A stretch of DNA of 64,000 bases, from contig NZ_BAABWJ010000001.1 of NCBI RefSeq assembly GCF_040372805.1, forward strand, positions 868,001 to 932,000, read 5' to 3'. This stretch comes from Pseudoteredinibacter isoporae_A. Its GTDB lineage: Bacteria > Pseudomonadota > Gammaproteobacteria > Pseudomonadales > Cellvibrionaceae. Positions within the stretch are counted from its first letter, which is position 1. Each line of letters starts with the position of its first letter. Shown here in pieces: positions 44,727 through 51,976 of this stretch. The notes below the pieces were generated by a model. It was not told where the DNA came from. It saw nothing but the letters and a program-made list of their open reading frames with translations, and ran no database searches. Made by a program: the position numbers and the translations under genes.

Positions 44727-45419
44727 TTAAAGGTTGAGCAGTGTCTTTTCCATTACATGGGAAATGGTCTTACCATCAAAGTGATACTCGTAATGTTTGC
44801 TTTGTCGGCAGTTCGATAAGGCCGGCGGCCTGAAAATACCATAGCAAGTGCCTCCATCTCGCCGCACACTGGAAAACTCAATGCCCCAGGAGCGGGCGCT
44901 TTTCAATTGCCTGCCGAGCGCTTGTCCCGCGGAATAATCGTCAAAATGGTAAATATCAGGCAGTTCTTCCTGTCTACCCAAAACGGTATGCAGTGTTTGT
45001 TCCAGGTCGGTTAGCAGGGAGCGCATATCGACCGTGGTCGGGCTGCTGTTGAAATCGGTGAAAAACTTGGCGCGGTGATATTTGGTTTCCTCAATGGCTG
45101 TTTCCAATTCTTTGGCGCAGTAGAACATCCCATAGCCACGATCGAAGCGGCCGCCATCTTCGTTGACACGAGCGTGGGTAAAGGCCGCCATGATATAGCT
45201 GGTTCCAGGACCGGCGATGCGGTCTTCTCGCGCAACCAAATTGATGTCGCCAACCTCATCCCTTAAACGGTCATTGGTAAGGGATTCGATTTCATGAAGA
45301 ATGTCAAATTCCTCTGGTCCGGCAACACGCTCATACAGGTCGATGGGCGGAAATCGGCTGGGGATTAAGCGGTAAGTGGTCTCTTTAACAGGAGTGACTT
45401 CCAGGTCAGCGACATCCAT
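44727..45419 (-). CDS. RES-domain toxin
   Basis: A protein of 230 residues. RES-domain toxins destroy NAD+ or ADP-ribosylate targets and are paired with Xre/ParS-like antitoxins. The family pattern is visible: an early arginine in TYRLIPSRFPP, the segment GGRFDRGYGMFYCAKELETA with a following glutamate (IEETKYHR), and the late SVRRDGG, which gives the R-E-S set. It starts 2 bases after the antitoxin gene, in the antitoxin-first order usual for these pairs, and converges on gyrB. The enzymatic outcome is inferred from the family. Confidence 0.85.
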   Translation of the reverse strand: MDVADLEVTPVKETTYRLIPSRFPPIDLYERVAGPEEFDILHEIESLTNDRLRDEVGDINLVAREDRIAGPGTSYIMAAFTHARVNEDGGRFDRGYGMFYCAKELETAIEETKYHRAKFFTDFNSSPTTVDMRSLLTDLEQTLHTVLGRQEELPDIYHFDDYSAGQALGRQLKSARSWGIEFSSVRRDGGTCYGIFRPPALSNCRQSKHYEYHFDGKTISHVMEKTLLNL

Positions 45420-45421
45420 TC

Positions 45422-45820
45422 CTAGCCGCCTCGCTCAGCGTCCAGGTATTGGCGAACGTGTGCCAAATCCACTATGTGTCCTGCCAACATGCGCTCAAGA
45501 GGGGACTGCCCATTGAATGCAGTGCTGCTGTTGGGGGAGGTGATCCAGGTATCGGAAATGCGTTCTTCCGGAATAAGAATTTGAAGTGACCGCCAGATGC
45601 CCAGTATGTAACTGGTTCTCTCGAGGAGATCATTGGTGAGCGTGGCGGATTCGGGCTTTTTCTTCCAATTATAAAAAGTCCCTTCATTATGTAGGCCTAA
45701 TAAAGCCTGTTGCTGGCCATTATTGAGCTTCCAACGTTCGAAAATCTGCAGGATGGTTTTGATTAAAGGCCCGGCGGCCTCTTTTCGCTTTTCGGTAGTG
45801 AAATTGGCAAATTGGCTCAT
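45422..45820 (-). CDS. Xre/MbcA/ParS-type antitoxin
   Basis: A protein of 132 residues from the ATG at 45820, which has GAGGAG upstream. An in-frame start 24 bases further up lacks a ribosome site. The N-terminal half has an Xre-like HTH (QQQALLGLHNEGTFYNWKK). The C-terminal half is the toxin-binding domain ending in SPLERMLAGHIVDLAHVRQY followed by LDAERGG, a typical ending for RES-system antitoxins. It probably represses its own promoter. Confidence 0.85.
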   Translation of the reverse strand: MSQFANFTTEKRKEAAGPLIKTILQIFERWKLNNGQQQALLGLHNEGTFYNWKKKPESATLTNDLLERTSYILGIWRSLQILIPEERISDTWITSPNSSTAFNGQSPLERMLAGHIVDLAHVRQYLDAERGG

Positions 45821-45845
45821 GGTCTTTCTCCTCAAGCTTTCCAAA

Positions 45846-45880
45846 ATTATAGCTGAATATAAAAATACTTCAATATTATA
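45846..45880 (-). promoter_or_regulatory. Promoter and likely operator of the toxin-antitoxin pair
   Basis: On the minus strand, TTGAAG (45868-45873) and TATAAT (45846-45851) are 16 bases apart, about 25 bases before the antitoxin ATG. A second TATAAT lies at 45875-45880, so an ATTATAG(C/T)T motif is directly repeated about 29 bases apart, a possible antitoxin binding pair. Confidence 0.55.
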
Positions 45881-45993
45881 GTTATTTGGATAGCTCTGAA
45901 TATTGGCCTCTTAGAATTGGAAAAAAGTGGACCTTTTTAAGGCCAGCCAACTGAGCGAGACTGAGGTCAAATAAGACGCGAACGAGGACGAAA

Positions 45994-46440
45994 ATGAGTA
46001 TTCAGGTAAGAGCGCTAAGCAAAGATGACTTTGACCAGTGGAAGGCGCTGTTCAAAGGTTATTGTGACTTCTACGATAGCCCGGCCGATCAAGAAAAGGT
46101 GATGACCGAATGGAATTGGCTACACGATGAGACCAATATGCTTCAAGGGCTGGTTGCCTGCGACGAACACGGCGATCTCGCTGGATTGGCTCACTATCAC
46201 GCTTGGCCTTTAAGCATCTATGGCAAAGAAGTGTGTTATTTGAGTGATCTGTTTGTGTCGACGTCGTTTAGAGGGAAAGGTGTCGGTAAAACACTTTATC
46301 AATACTTAATGGCGGTGTGTAAAGAACAGGGTTGGCCGGCACTGACATTATTAACCCAGGACGGGAATTCCACAGCGAGATCCTTGTATGATCAATACGC
46401 TGAAGCCAGTGATTTTCGTTTCTATATCACGCCTGCCTGA
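45994..46440 (+). CDS. GNAT-family N-acetyltransferase
   Basis: A protein of 148 residues that should transfer an acetyl group from acetyl-CoA to an amine. The acetyl-CoA loop is visible as LFVSTSFRGKGVGKTLYQYL (R/Q-x-x-G-x-G/A pattern, about 87-106), and the final segment NSTARSLYDQYAEASDFRFY is typical of the family's C-terminal strand. The substrate is unknown. It is transcribed divergently from the toxin-antitoxin pair and converges with the MocR gene, so it is probably monocistronic. Confidence 0.9.
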   Translation: MSIQVRALSKDDFDQWKALFKGYCDFYDSPADQEKVMTEWNWLHDETNMLQGLVACDEHGDLAGLAHYHAWPLSIYGKEVCYLSDLFVSTSFRGKGVGKTLYQYLMAVCKEQGWPALTLLTQDGNSTARSLYDQYAEASDFRFYITPA

Positions 46441-46458
46441 TTGTGCATTCTTTCTATC

Positions 46459-47967
46459 CTATAGCGGGGCCAATGTTGCGCCCCGTGCTTGAACAGCGGA
46501 TTGCAATATCGACACTGAAGCCAGAATTTCGTCTTCGCTACCGGATGTGAACCCGAGAAGAAAGCCCTGCTTGGCCTGGGCGGGTTCTCGGTAGAGGAAA
46601 GAAAGAGGGATGCAGCTGATGTGAGTATCAGATATCGCTTCCATGATCTCTGAGTCACTGAGCTCATCATTCTCACTCCGCAGCTCAGCAACAATATGCA
46701 ACCCACCGGGGTTAAATGGCCTATGGTATTCGCTTTGATCGCCAACGAGGGCATTTTCAAGTACCCGTCGACGCTTGCCATACACTTTTCTCATATTAGA
46801 AACATGCTTGGCAAATTGGCCTGAGCTGATCAGTTCGGTGAGTGCTGCTTGGGTAACAATGCTACTGAAATTTCCAAACATAGGGTAAATGGCCTGGAAA
46901 CTTTCCACTAGAGATTGCGGTACAACCACAAAACTCACCCGCAAACCCAATGACAAGGTTTTACTGAATGTACCCATGTACAGAGTGCGGCGGTTGTTTT
47001 CCAAACCAAACATAGCGGGAATGGGATTGCCTTTGTATCGAAACTCGCCATCATAATCGTCTTCGAGCAGCCAACAGTTTTTTGATTCCGCGAGGTTGAT
47101 CAGTTCCAAGCGGCGGCGGATTGGCATGGTGTAGCCAAGCGGAAATTGATACGACGTTGAGGTGCACATCAAACGGGGTGAAGAACGCTCGATTTGCTCG
47201 CGGCTCGGACATAAACCCTCTTGATCTATGGCGGTGTTTACCAATTCCAAGCCTTCCATTTCCAGAGTCTCAGCAATAACAGGATAGCCCGGATTTTCAA
47301 TCCAGGCACTGTCGCCTGGTTCGCTCAAAACCTTGGCAATTAAGGAAACCGATTGTGATGCGCCGTGAGTAATAAAAACCTGTTCCGCTTGAACATGAAC
47401 ACCCCGCGATATGGCCAGATGCCGAGCAATCGATTGGCAAAGAGGAAAGTAACCGTTACCGGAGGCAAACTGCGGTAAGGCCTCATTAATTTGAAGGCTG
47501 TGTTTTTTGCAGAGTTTGTTCCACAGCCCATAAGGAAAGAGAGAATGATCGACAAAACCTGGAAGCAGTGATTTTCCATTGAAAACAATACTGCGACCTT
47601 TCAAAGGCGTTTTGCCTAAGCGGCTAGACACCGATATATCAATGTTAGCCTGCGAAGAATGCTCGCTGGTTTCTTGTTGGTGTGAGCGCGTCGTCAAGTT
47701 GAGTTCTGCAATATAAGTGCCGTCTCCCTGCTTGGTAAACAAAAAACCTTCTGCAAACAGCTGATCTAAAGCAGTGGACACTGTAGTGCGGGACAAACTC
47801 AGGGAAGACGCCAAGGAACGGCTTGAGGGAATTTTGGATGCGGGTGCAAGCACACCATCAATAATGGCTTGGCGAATTACTTCATAAACTTGTTGATGCA
47901 GAGCCTTCCCACTTGAACGCTGTAACTTCAGAGCAAGCAAATCGGCAAGAAGTTTACTTTCGTTCAT
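46459..47967 (-). CDS. MocR/PdxR-type transcription regulator (GntR HTH fused to an aminotransferase-like domain)
   Basis: A protein of 502 residues from the ATG at 47967, which has GGAG eight bases upstream. The N-terminal GntR winged helix includes KIPSSRSLASSLSLSRTTVS and GDGTYIAEL (about 1-85). The rest resembles a type I aminotransferase, with LLEDDYDGEFRYKG and the PLP-lysine segment GTFSKTLSLGLRVSF. Such proteins regulate vitamin B6, GABA or taurine genes, usually divergent neighbours. Here the neighbours are a GNAT gene (convergent) and an acyltransferase (same strand), so the regulon cannot be named. Confidence 0.93.
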   Translation of the reverse strand: MNESKLLADLLALKLQRSSGKALHQQVYEVIRQAIIDGVLAPASKIPSSRSLASSLSLSRTTVSTALDQLFAEGFLFTKQGDGTYIAELNLTTRSHQQETSEHSSQANIDISVSSRLGKTPLKGRSIVFNGKSLLPGFVDHSLFPYGLWNKLCKKHSLQINEALPQFASGNGYFPLCQSIARHLAISRGVHVQAEQVFITHGASQSVSLIAKVLSEPGDSAWIENPGYPVIAETLEMEGLELVNTAIDQEGLCPSREQIERSSPRLMCTSTSYQFPLGYTMPIRRRLELINLAESKNCWLLEDDYDGEFRYKGNPIPAMFGLENNRRTLYMGTFSKTLSLGLRVSFVVVPQSLVESFQAIYPMFGNFSSIVTQAALTELISSGQFAKHVSNMRKVYGKRRRVLENALVGDQSEYHRPFNPGGLHIVAELRSENDELSDSEIMEAISDTHISCIPLSFLYREPAQAKQGFLLGFTSGSEDEILASVSILQSAVQARGATLAPL

Positions 47968-48062
47968 GGCAATCACTCCGCAACAATAAAGATAGAGCTT
48001 GGCTGTTATGTGATTCTAACAAGTCCGACAGTAGGTACCAAATGGCATTTTTCTGATAAACA

Positions 48063-49256
48063 TTAGGTTTGTTGAGCGAGTCCATTGTTCACAGAAGTTC
48101 TCTGTTCAGGTGTGTCGGTTCTGTGCTTCACCCAGGCGATGACCTTGGATTCAATAAAGTGCCAAGAGAAGGCTGCAAGCAGAAAGGTCAGAATACTGGT
48201 TGTAAAGGTTAAATATAGGAAACGGTTTTCAGCCATCGTTGAAATCGGACTGTATTGATAAAGCCATTTCATGACTGGAAAATGCCACAAATACAAACCG
48301 TAACTGATCAGGCCCAGATAGAATACATACCGATTCGCGAGTAGTCGTCGAGCACTATCCAGATTAGCTGCGCAGGCGAGAATGACCACTGCCGTTACCG
48401 CGCTAAAGGCCATTGTCCAGCTGAAAAAGATTAAACTGTTTTTCCAGTACAGGAGTTTTTCGTTTCCCATCCAGATGACCAGAAGCATATACGCGGGTAT
48501 TGAAAGCGTGAAGGCAAGTCGAAGCCAGAAGAGATACCGTCGTGAATTCAGACATTCAAAATAGTGTACATGAATTAAAGCCGCCATTATGCCTATGCCA
48601 AAGGAATCCATACTCCCAGGAAGTTGCAATGTCCAGCCGGTGACGTTAATTCCTGTCAACACACTGACGACGTAATAACGCCAGATCACCATACACAGTA
48701 AAAAAAATGCCAATAAATAAAATCTATTTTTCCATGTCAGAAACGGTGCCAGCAGAGGTAAAAAAAGATAAAAAGACAGTTCGATGGGCAGGGTCCACCA
48801 TACGCCATTCAAATTCGGGTTTCCGATCCCAAGGGGTTCGGGAACAAATAACATCAGTGCATAACCATGAACTTTCTCCAAGCCAAAGGGCAGCACCCCA
48901 TTGATGGCATAGAATACGATTACCAAGATGAGCAGTTGTGCGTAGTAGGCAGGAAATACTCTCGACGCGCGATGAAGTAAATAGGACTGTGTAGAGGGAC
49001 AAGGTTTCAGATGGCTATTAGCCCGTATAAACGGGCGAGATAGCAAAAAAGCAGAGAGAACAAAAAGAATCTGAACCCCAGACCAGCCGATTGATAGCAG
49101 AAGATCTATCTGAATATTGATTTTTCCCAATGCAATGGGCAAGGGCGAGAATCCAGTTTCTCCCCAGCAATGAAAGAGCAACACCATAAACGCGGCAACT
49201 CCTCTGAGTCCCGTTAACCCGGGCATCGAGTGTTTTGATTGATTCCTTTCTGACAT
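48063..49256 (-). CDS. Acyltransferase-3 family membrane protein (OafA-like)
   Basis: A protein of 397 residues with about ten hydrophobic segments. It starts with the family motif PGLTGLRGVAAFMVLLFHC, whose RG-x(8)-H pattern contains the catalytic histidine. Later signatures include NPNLNGVWWTLPIELSFYLF and LISYGLYLWHFPVM. These inner-membrane enzymes acetylate or acylate cell-surface polysaccharide, LPS or peptidoglycan. There is no separate SGNH domain, and no polysaccharide genes lie nearby, so the substrate is unknown. Confidence 0.92.
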   Translation of the reverse strand: MSERNQSKHSMPGLTGLRGVAAFMVLLFHCWGETGFSPLPIALGKINIQIDLLLSIGWSGVQILFVLSAFLLSRPFIRANSHLKPCPSTQSYLLHRASRVFPAYYAQLLILVIVFYAINGVLPFGLEKVHGYALMLFVPEPLGIGNPNLNGVWWTLPIELSFYLFLPLLAPFLTWKNRFYLLAFFLLCMVIWRYYVVSVLTGINVTGWTLQLPGSMDSFGIGIMAALIHVHYFECLNSRRYLFWLRLAFTLSIPAYMLLVIWMGNEKLLYWKNSLIFFSWTMAFSAVTAVVILACAANLDSARRLLANRYVFYLGLISYGLYLWHFPVMKWLYQYSPISTMAENRFLYLTFTTSILTFLLAAFSWHFIESKVIAWVKHRTDTPEQRTSVNNGLAQQT

Positions 49257-49770
49257 ACGTCCTGCACGTTACTTGACTTTAATGTTGATATTTGGGGCGC
49301 CAACATTTCAATTCATATTCACTGTACACGAACAAGAAACTCTGTAGTGAAAAGAGCATGTATGCAAAAGTTGTCACCTTGAATTGGAAAATCAACTCTG
49401 CTTCATGCGAAACGAGATATTCAAATACTTATTGCTAGGTGTGTACAATTTCTATTCGTAAAAATGAATAGGTTTATATCCATTTATTATTGGTGATCCC
49501 CATGGAGGGTCTACTATGCATTTGGAATAACAGGAAATAAAGGGAGAGGGCAATTTTTATCGTCGTAATCGATAAAGTTGCCAATAAGTTGCTTGAGTGG
49601 TTCGGTTTTCTGAAGAGAAATGAGGAATTAAAATAAATAATGGAAGTCGCATGCAACAATATAAGATAGGCTGGAAATAAACTTGTCTCGACAAGACAAA
49701 ACCTGAGTCGCTGCTGTTAACTATATCAGCACAACAACCACTCAGACTTTAATGCAGCCATATGGCGAAA
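49257..49770. other. Gene-free interval
   Basis: This AT-rich stretch holds no supported gene. A short inverted repeat CTATTC/GAATAG lies at 49452-49471. The acyltransferase promoter should lie at the left end of it, and the end of the spondin-protein transcript at the right start of 49771, but no clear signal was found for either. Confidence 0.45.
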
Positions 49771-50442
49771 TTAGCGAATGCGCTCAATTTCTACTTTAGC
49801 AACTGCGCCACCCCAGTTGTAACGTGCACGGGTCAAATCGGCTTCACCGTGGATACCAGGGCTCGGGAATACATAGCCTTCACCAGAATCGTCGGGAGAA
49901 AATGGGCTACCTCCACAACGAGGGCCTGGAATATCCGCACACAACTCGGAGTTGGTTTCGGTTCCGGCATCGTAAGCGTTCATGTAGTAGGTCAGTTTCG
50001 CGGTTCTGAAACCGGGCAGCACGGCCTGGTTCAATGCCACCATCGTGTCGTTGGTGGGTAGCAACATTGAAACAATACTGACAAAACTCACAAATGGACG
50101 AGATTGAAGTTCAAACTCAGTACTTTCACCTGGGCCCAATAAACCACTGGTTGTAGCGGTGTCGGCAACACTTGAAGAGGCATCCAATTGGGTCGCCAAT
50201 GGGCCTACATCACCGCCTTCCGCAACGCGAGCAACTTCATCGCTGGCCGCCTGGCCGACTTCAAATACCTTTAAATCGCTTTTATGGGACGCGGCTAAAA
50301 AGGGGGTAAACGTAATACCGTGGGTAATGTTCGTGATTTTAACTCGATAAGTTTCCAGAGCCTGGGCAGACACACTGGTGGACAAGCTCAAACCTGCGGC
50401 CAAAATAGCCGTTGAAGCGATAAGTGTTTTCTTAAGAGACAT
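49771..50442 (-). CDS. Secreted spondin-domain protein
   Basis: A protein of 223 residues from the ATG at 50442, preceded by AGAGGAAA. The upstream in-frame extension has no ribosome site. A signal peptide (MSLKKTLIASTAILAAGLSL then STSVSAQA) is followed by a single beta-rich domain starting TYRVKITNITHGITFTPFLA and containing STEFELQSRPFVSFVSIVSM and MLLPTNDTMVALN. This matches bacterial Spondin_N proteins, whose role is not well known (adhesion or matrix binding in animals). Two cysteines (LCADIPGPRCGG) could form a disulphide. Confidence 0.8.
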   Translation of the reverse strand: MSLKKTLIASTAILAAGLSLSTSVSAQALETYRVKITNITHGITFTPFLAASHKSDLKVFEVGQAASDEVARVAEGGDVGPLATQLDASSSVADTATTSGLLGPGESTEFELQSRPFVSFVSIVSMLLPTNDTMVALNQAVLPGFRTAKLTYYMNAYDAGTETNSELCADIPGPRCGGSPFSPDDSGEGYVFPSPGIHGEADLTRARYNWGGAVAKVEIERIR

Positions 50443-50580
50443 GCTGTGATTTCCTCTATTGCGACGTTGGGTACTAACTGCAAAACCGCAGATAACGTTA
50501 CAGAGCAAAACACACTATCCAGTCACTGCTTTCTAAAGAAAAAATCACAAGTTGATTAAAAAGTATAACAAACGGGAGAA

Positions 50581-50605
50581 AGGTAACCCTGTAGTAGGGT
50601 CACCT
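50581..50605 (-). terminator. Hairpin after the chemoreceptor gene
   Basis: Arms of 10 bases (50581-50590 and 50596-50605) pair in nine positions around GTAGT. The T-run on the minus strand is short, so termination is likely but not certain. Confidence 0.4.
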
Positions 50606-50621
50606 TGAGACGTGAGGTGAT

Positions 50622-51722
50622 TTAAGCGACAGCTTGTTGATTACTGCATAGCTGGCTGAGTTCTTCCAGGGAATCCATGACTTGGTGGCTGGCTTGCTCC
50701 ATTTCTTCCAGATATTGGCCGGCCAGGTCCTGCTGGTTTTCTGCGAGAGCGTTTATGGCGGCGATCCCGCAGTCGTGGACTCGCTTGTGTGGCAGGTCGA
50801 TATTCTTAAAGGCCGCCAGGTCACCATACTTTGCCATGCCTTCATCTTTATACCAAAGCCCCAGTCGACAGTTCATGTGGCTAGAAAAGTCACCTATAGC
50901 CTTATCACTTTTGCCGGACGCGACGGCGTAAACCTCACTCTTCCAGACAATATGATCAAGCTTGACGGTCTGAACAAAGGTACGCATGGATGCGTTGCTG
51001 ATGGTGGATTTCATGGTGTTACAGCAACCAATGATGGCACCGTAATCTTCATTAAGGCGGCCGACGCCTTCCGAAAGGTCATTATTGCTGCTTTGGATCG
51101 TGTTCACAGAGTCCACCGTTTCAGAGGTGGATTGGATAATCTGGCCCACCAGCTCGGAAACTTCATTGGCGGATGTGTTGGTATTGTTGGCCAGGGAGCG
51201 AACCTCGTCTGCTACTACGCTGAACCCCCGACCGGCTTCCCCTGCACGGGCCGCCTCAATAGCGGCGTTCAACGCCAGGAGGTTGGTTTGATCTGAGATT
51301 TTAGAGATGGTCTCAACAAAAGAATTAATGTTGTCTGCCATTTCTGACAACCCCGAGATATTTTCTGTCATGCCGCCCATATTGTTGGTCAGGCCCTGCA
51401 TTTCGCTGACGATTTGTTTTAGGGATTCATTCGAGACATCAAGAAGTTCGTTAATCTTATCTGAGGACTGACTTTCGGCTTCAATGGATTGGTGGGAAGA
51501 GAGAACCGATTCACGAATGCGTTCGATCTGGCCTAAACATTCCAGGGTGTAGCCGAGCAGTTTTGATTCAAATGCGTCGGCAGAACTGTGTTGCTCAGGA
51601 AGGACTTCGGTTTCCACCGGTGTTTTGAGTTGCTGGTTTTCCTGCTCAAGTAAGCGAATCTGCTTACGAAGCTCATCATTTTCTTGTTCTAATTGTCGAT
51701 ATTTTGATTGTAATACGAACAT
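50622..51722 (-). CDS. Soluble methyl-accepting chemotaxis protein with a C-terminal CZB domain
   Basis: A protein of 366 residues from the ATG at 51722, preceded by AGGGTGGA. An ORF extension upstream lacks support. It has no transmembrane segment. The N-terminus is a coiled coil (SKYRQLEQENDELRKQIRLL). The middle is the signalling hairpin, with KISDQTNLLALNAAIEAARA and GRGFSVVADEVRSLA. The C-terminal chemoreceptor zinc-binding domain shows HIVW, HMNCRLGLWYKDEG and PHKRVHDCG. CZB domains sense zinc state or oxidants such as hypochlorous acid, so this is a cytoplasmic sensor for that kind of cue. The family role is known; the ligand here is inferred. Confidence 0.92.
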   Translation of the reverse strand: MFVLQSKYRQLEQENDELRKQIRLLEQENQQLKTPVETEVLPEQHSSADAFESKLLGYTLECLGQIERIRESVLSSHQSIEAESQSSDKINELLDVSNESLKQIVSEMQGLTNNMGGMTENISGLSEMADNINSFVETISKISDQTNLLALNAAIEAARAGEAGRGFSVVADEVRSLANNTNTSANEVSELVGQIIQSTSETVDSVNTIQSSNNDLSEGVGRLNEDYGAIIGCCNTMKSTISNASMRTFVQTVKLDHIVWKSEVYAVASGKSDKAIGDFSSHMNCRLGLWYKDEGMAKYGDLAAFKNIDLPHKRVHDCGIAAINALAENQQDLAGQYLEEMEQASHQVMDSLEELSQLCSNQQAVA

Positions 51723-51931
51723 TGATCCACCCTTTTTCCTTGATGATGTATGGTGACTTGCCTTAAGACACATCCATGAAGGCTGGATAGAGTTCCTGCC
51801 CAAGTACCTCTGTCGATTAATCTCGTCCGTGAACCTAAGAAGTAAGCTACTTATCGGCTCTTCTCAAAAAAAGTTAATACAAAATTATCATAGCCCAGAA
51901 TGGGGAGGGTGCTAGGAAAGGAGCGAGAAAA

Positions 51932-51956
51932 CAAAAAAGCCGCCCGGAGGCGGCTT
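51932..51956 (-). terminator. Terminator after the M16 protease gene
   Basis: AAGCCGCC (51937-51944) and GGCGGCTT (51949-51956) pair perfectly around CGGA. On the minus strand a T-run follows. Confidence 0.85.
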
Positions 51957-51976
51957 AGAATAAACGTGCTTTTCGC

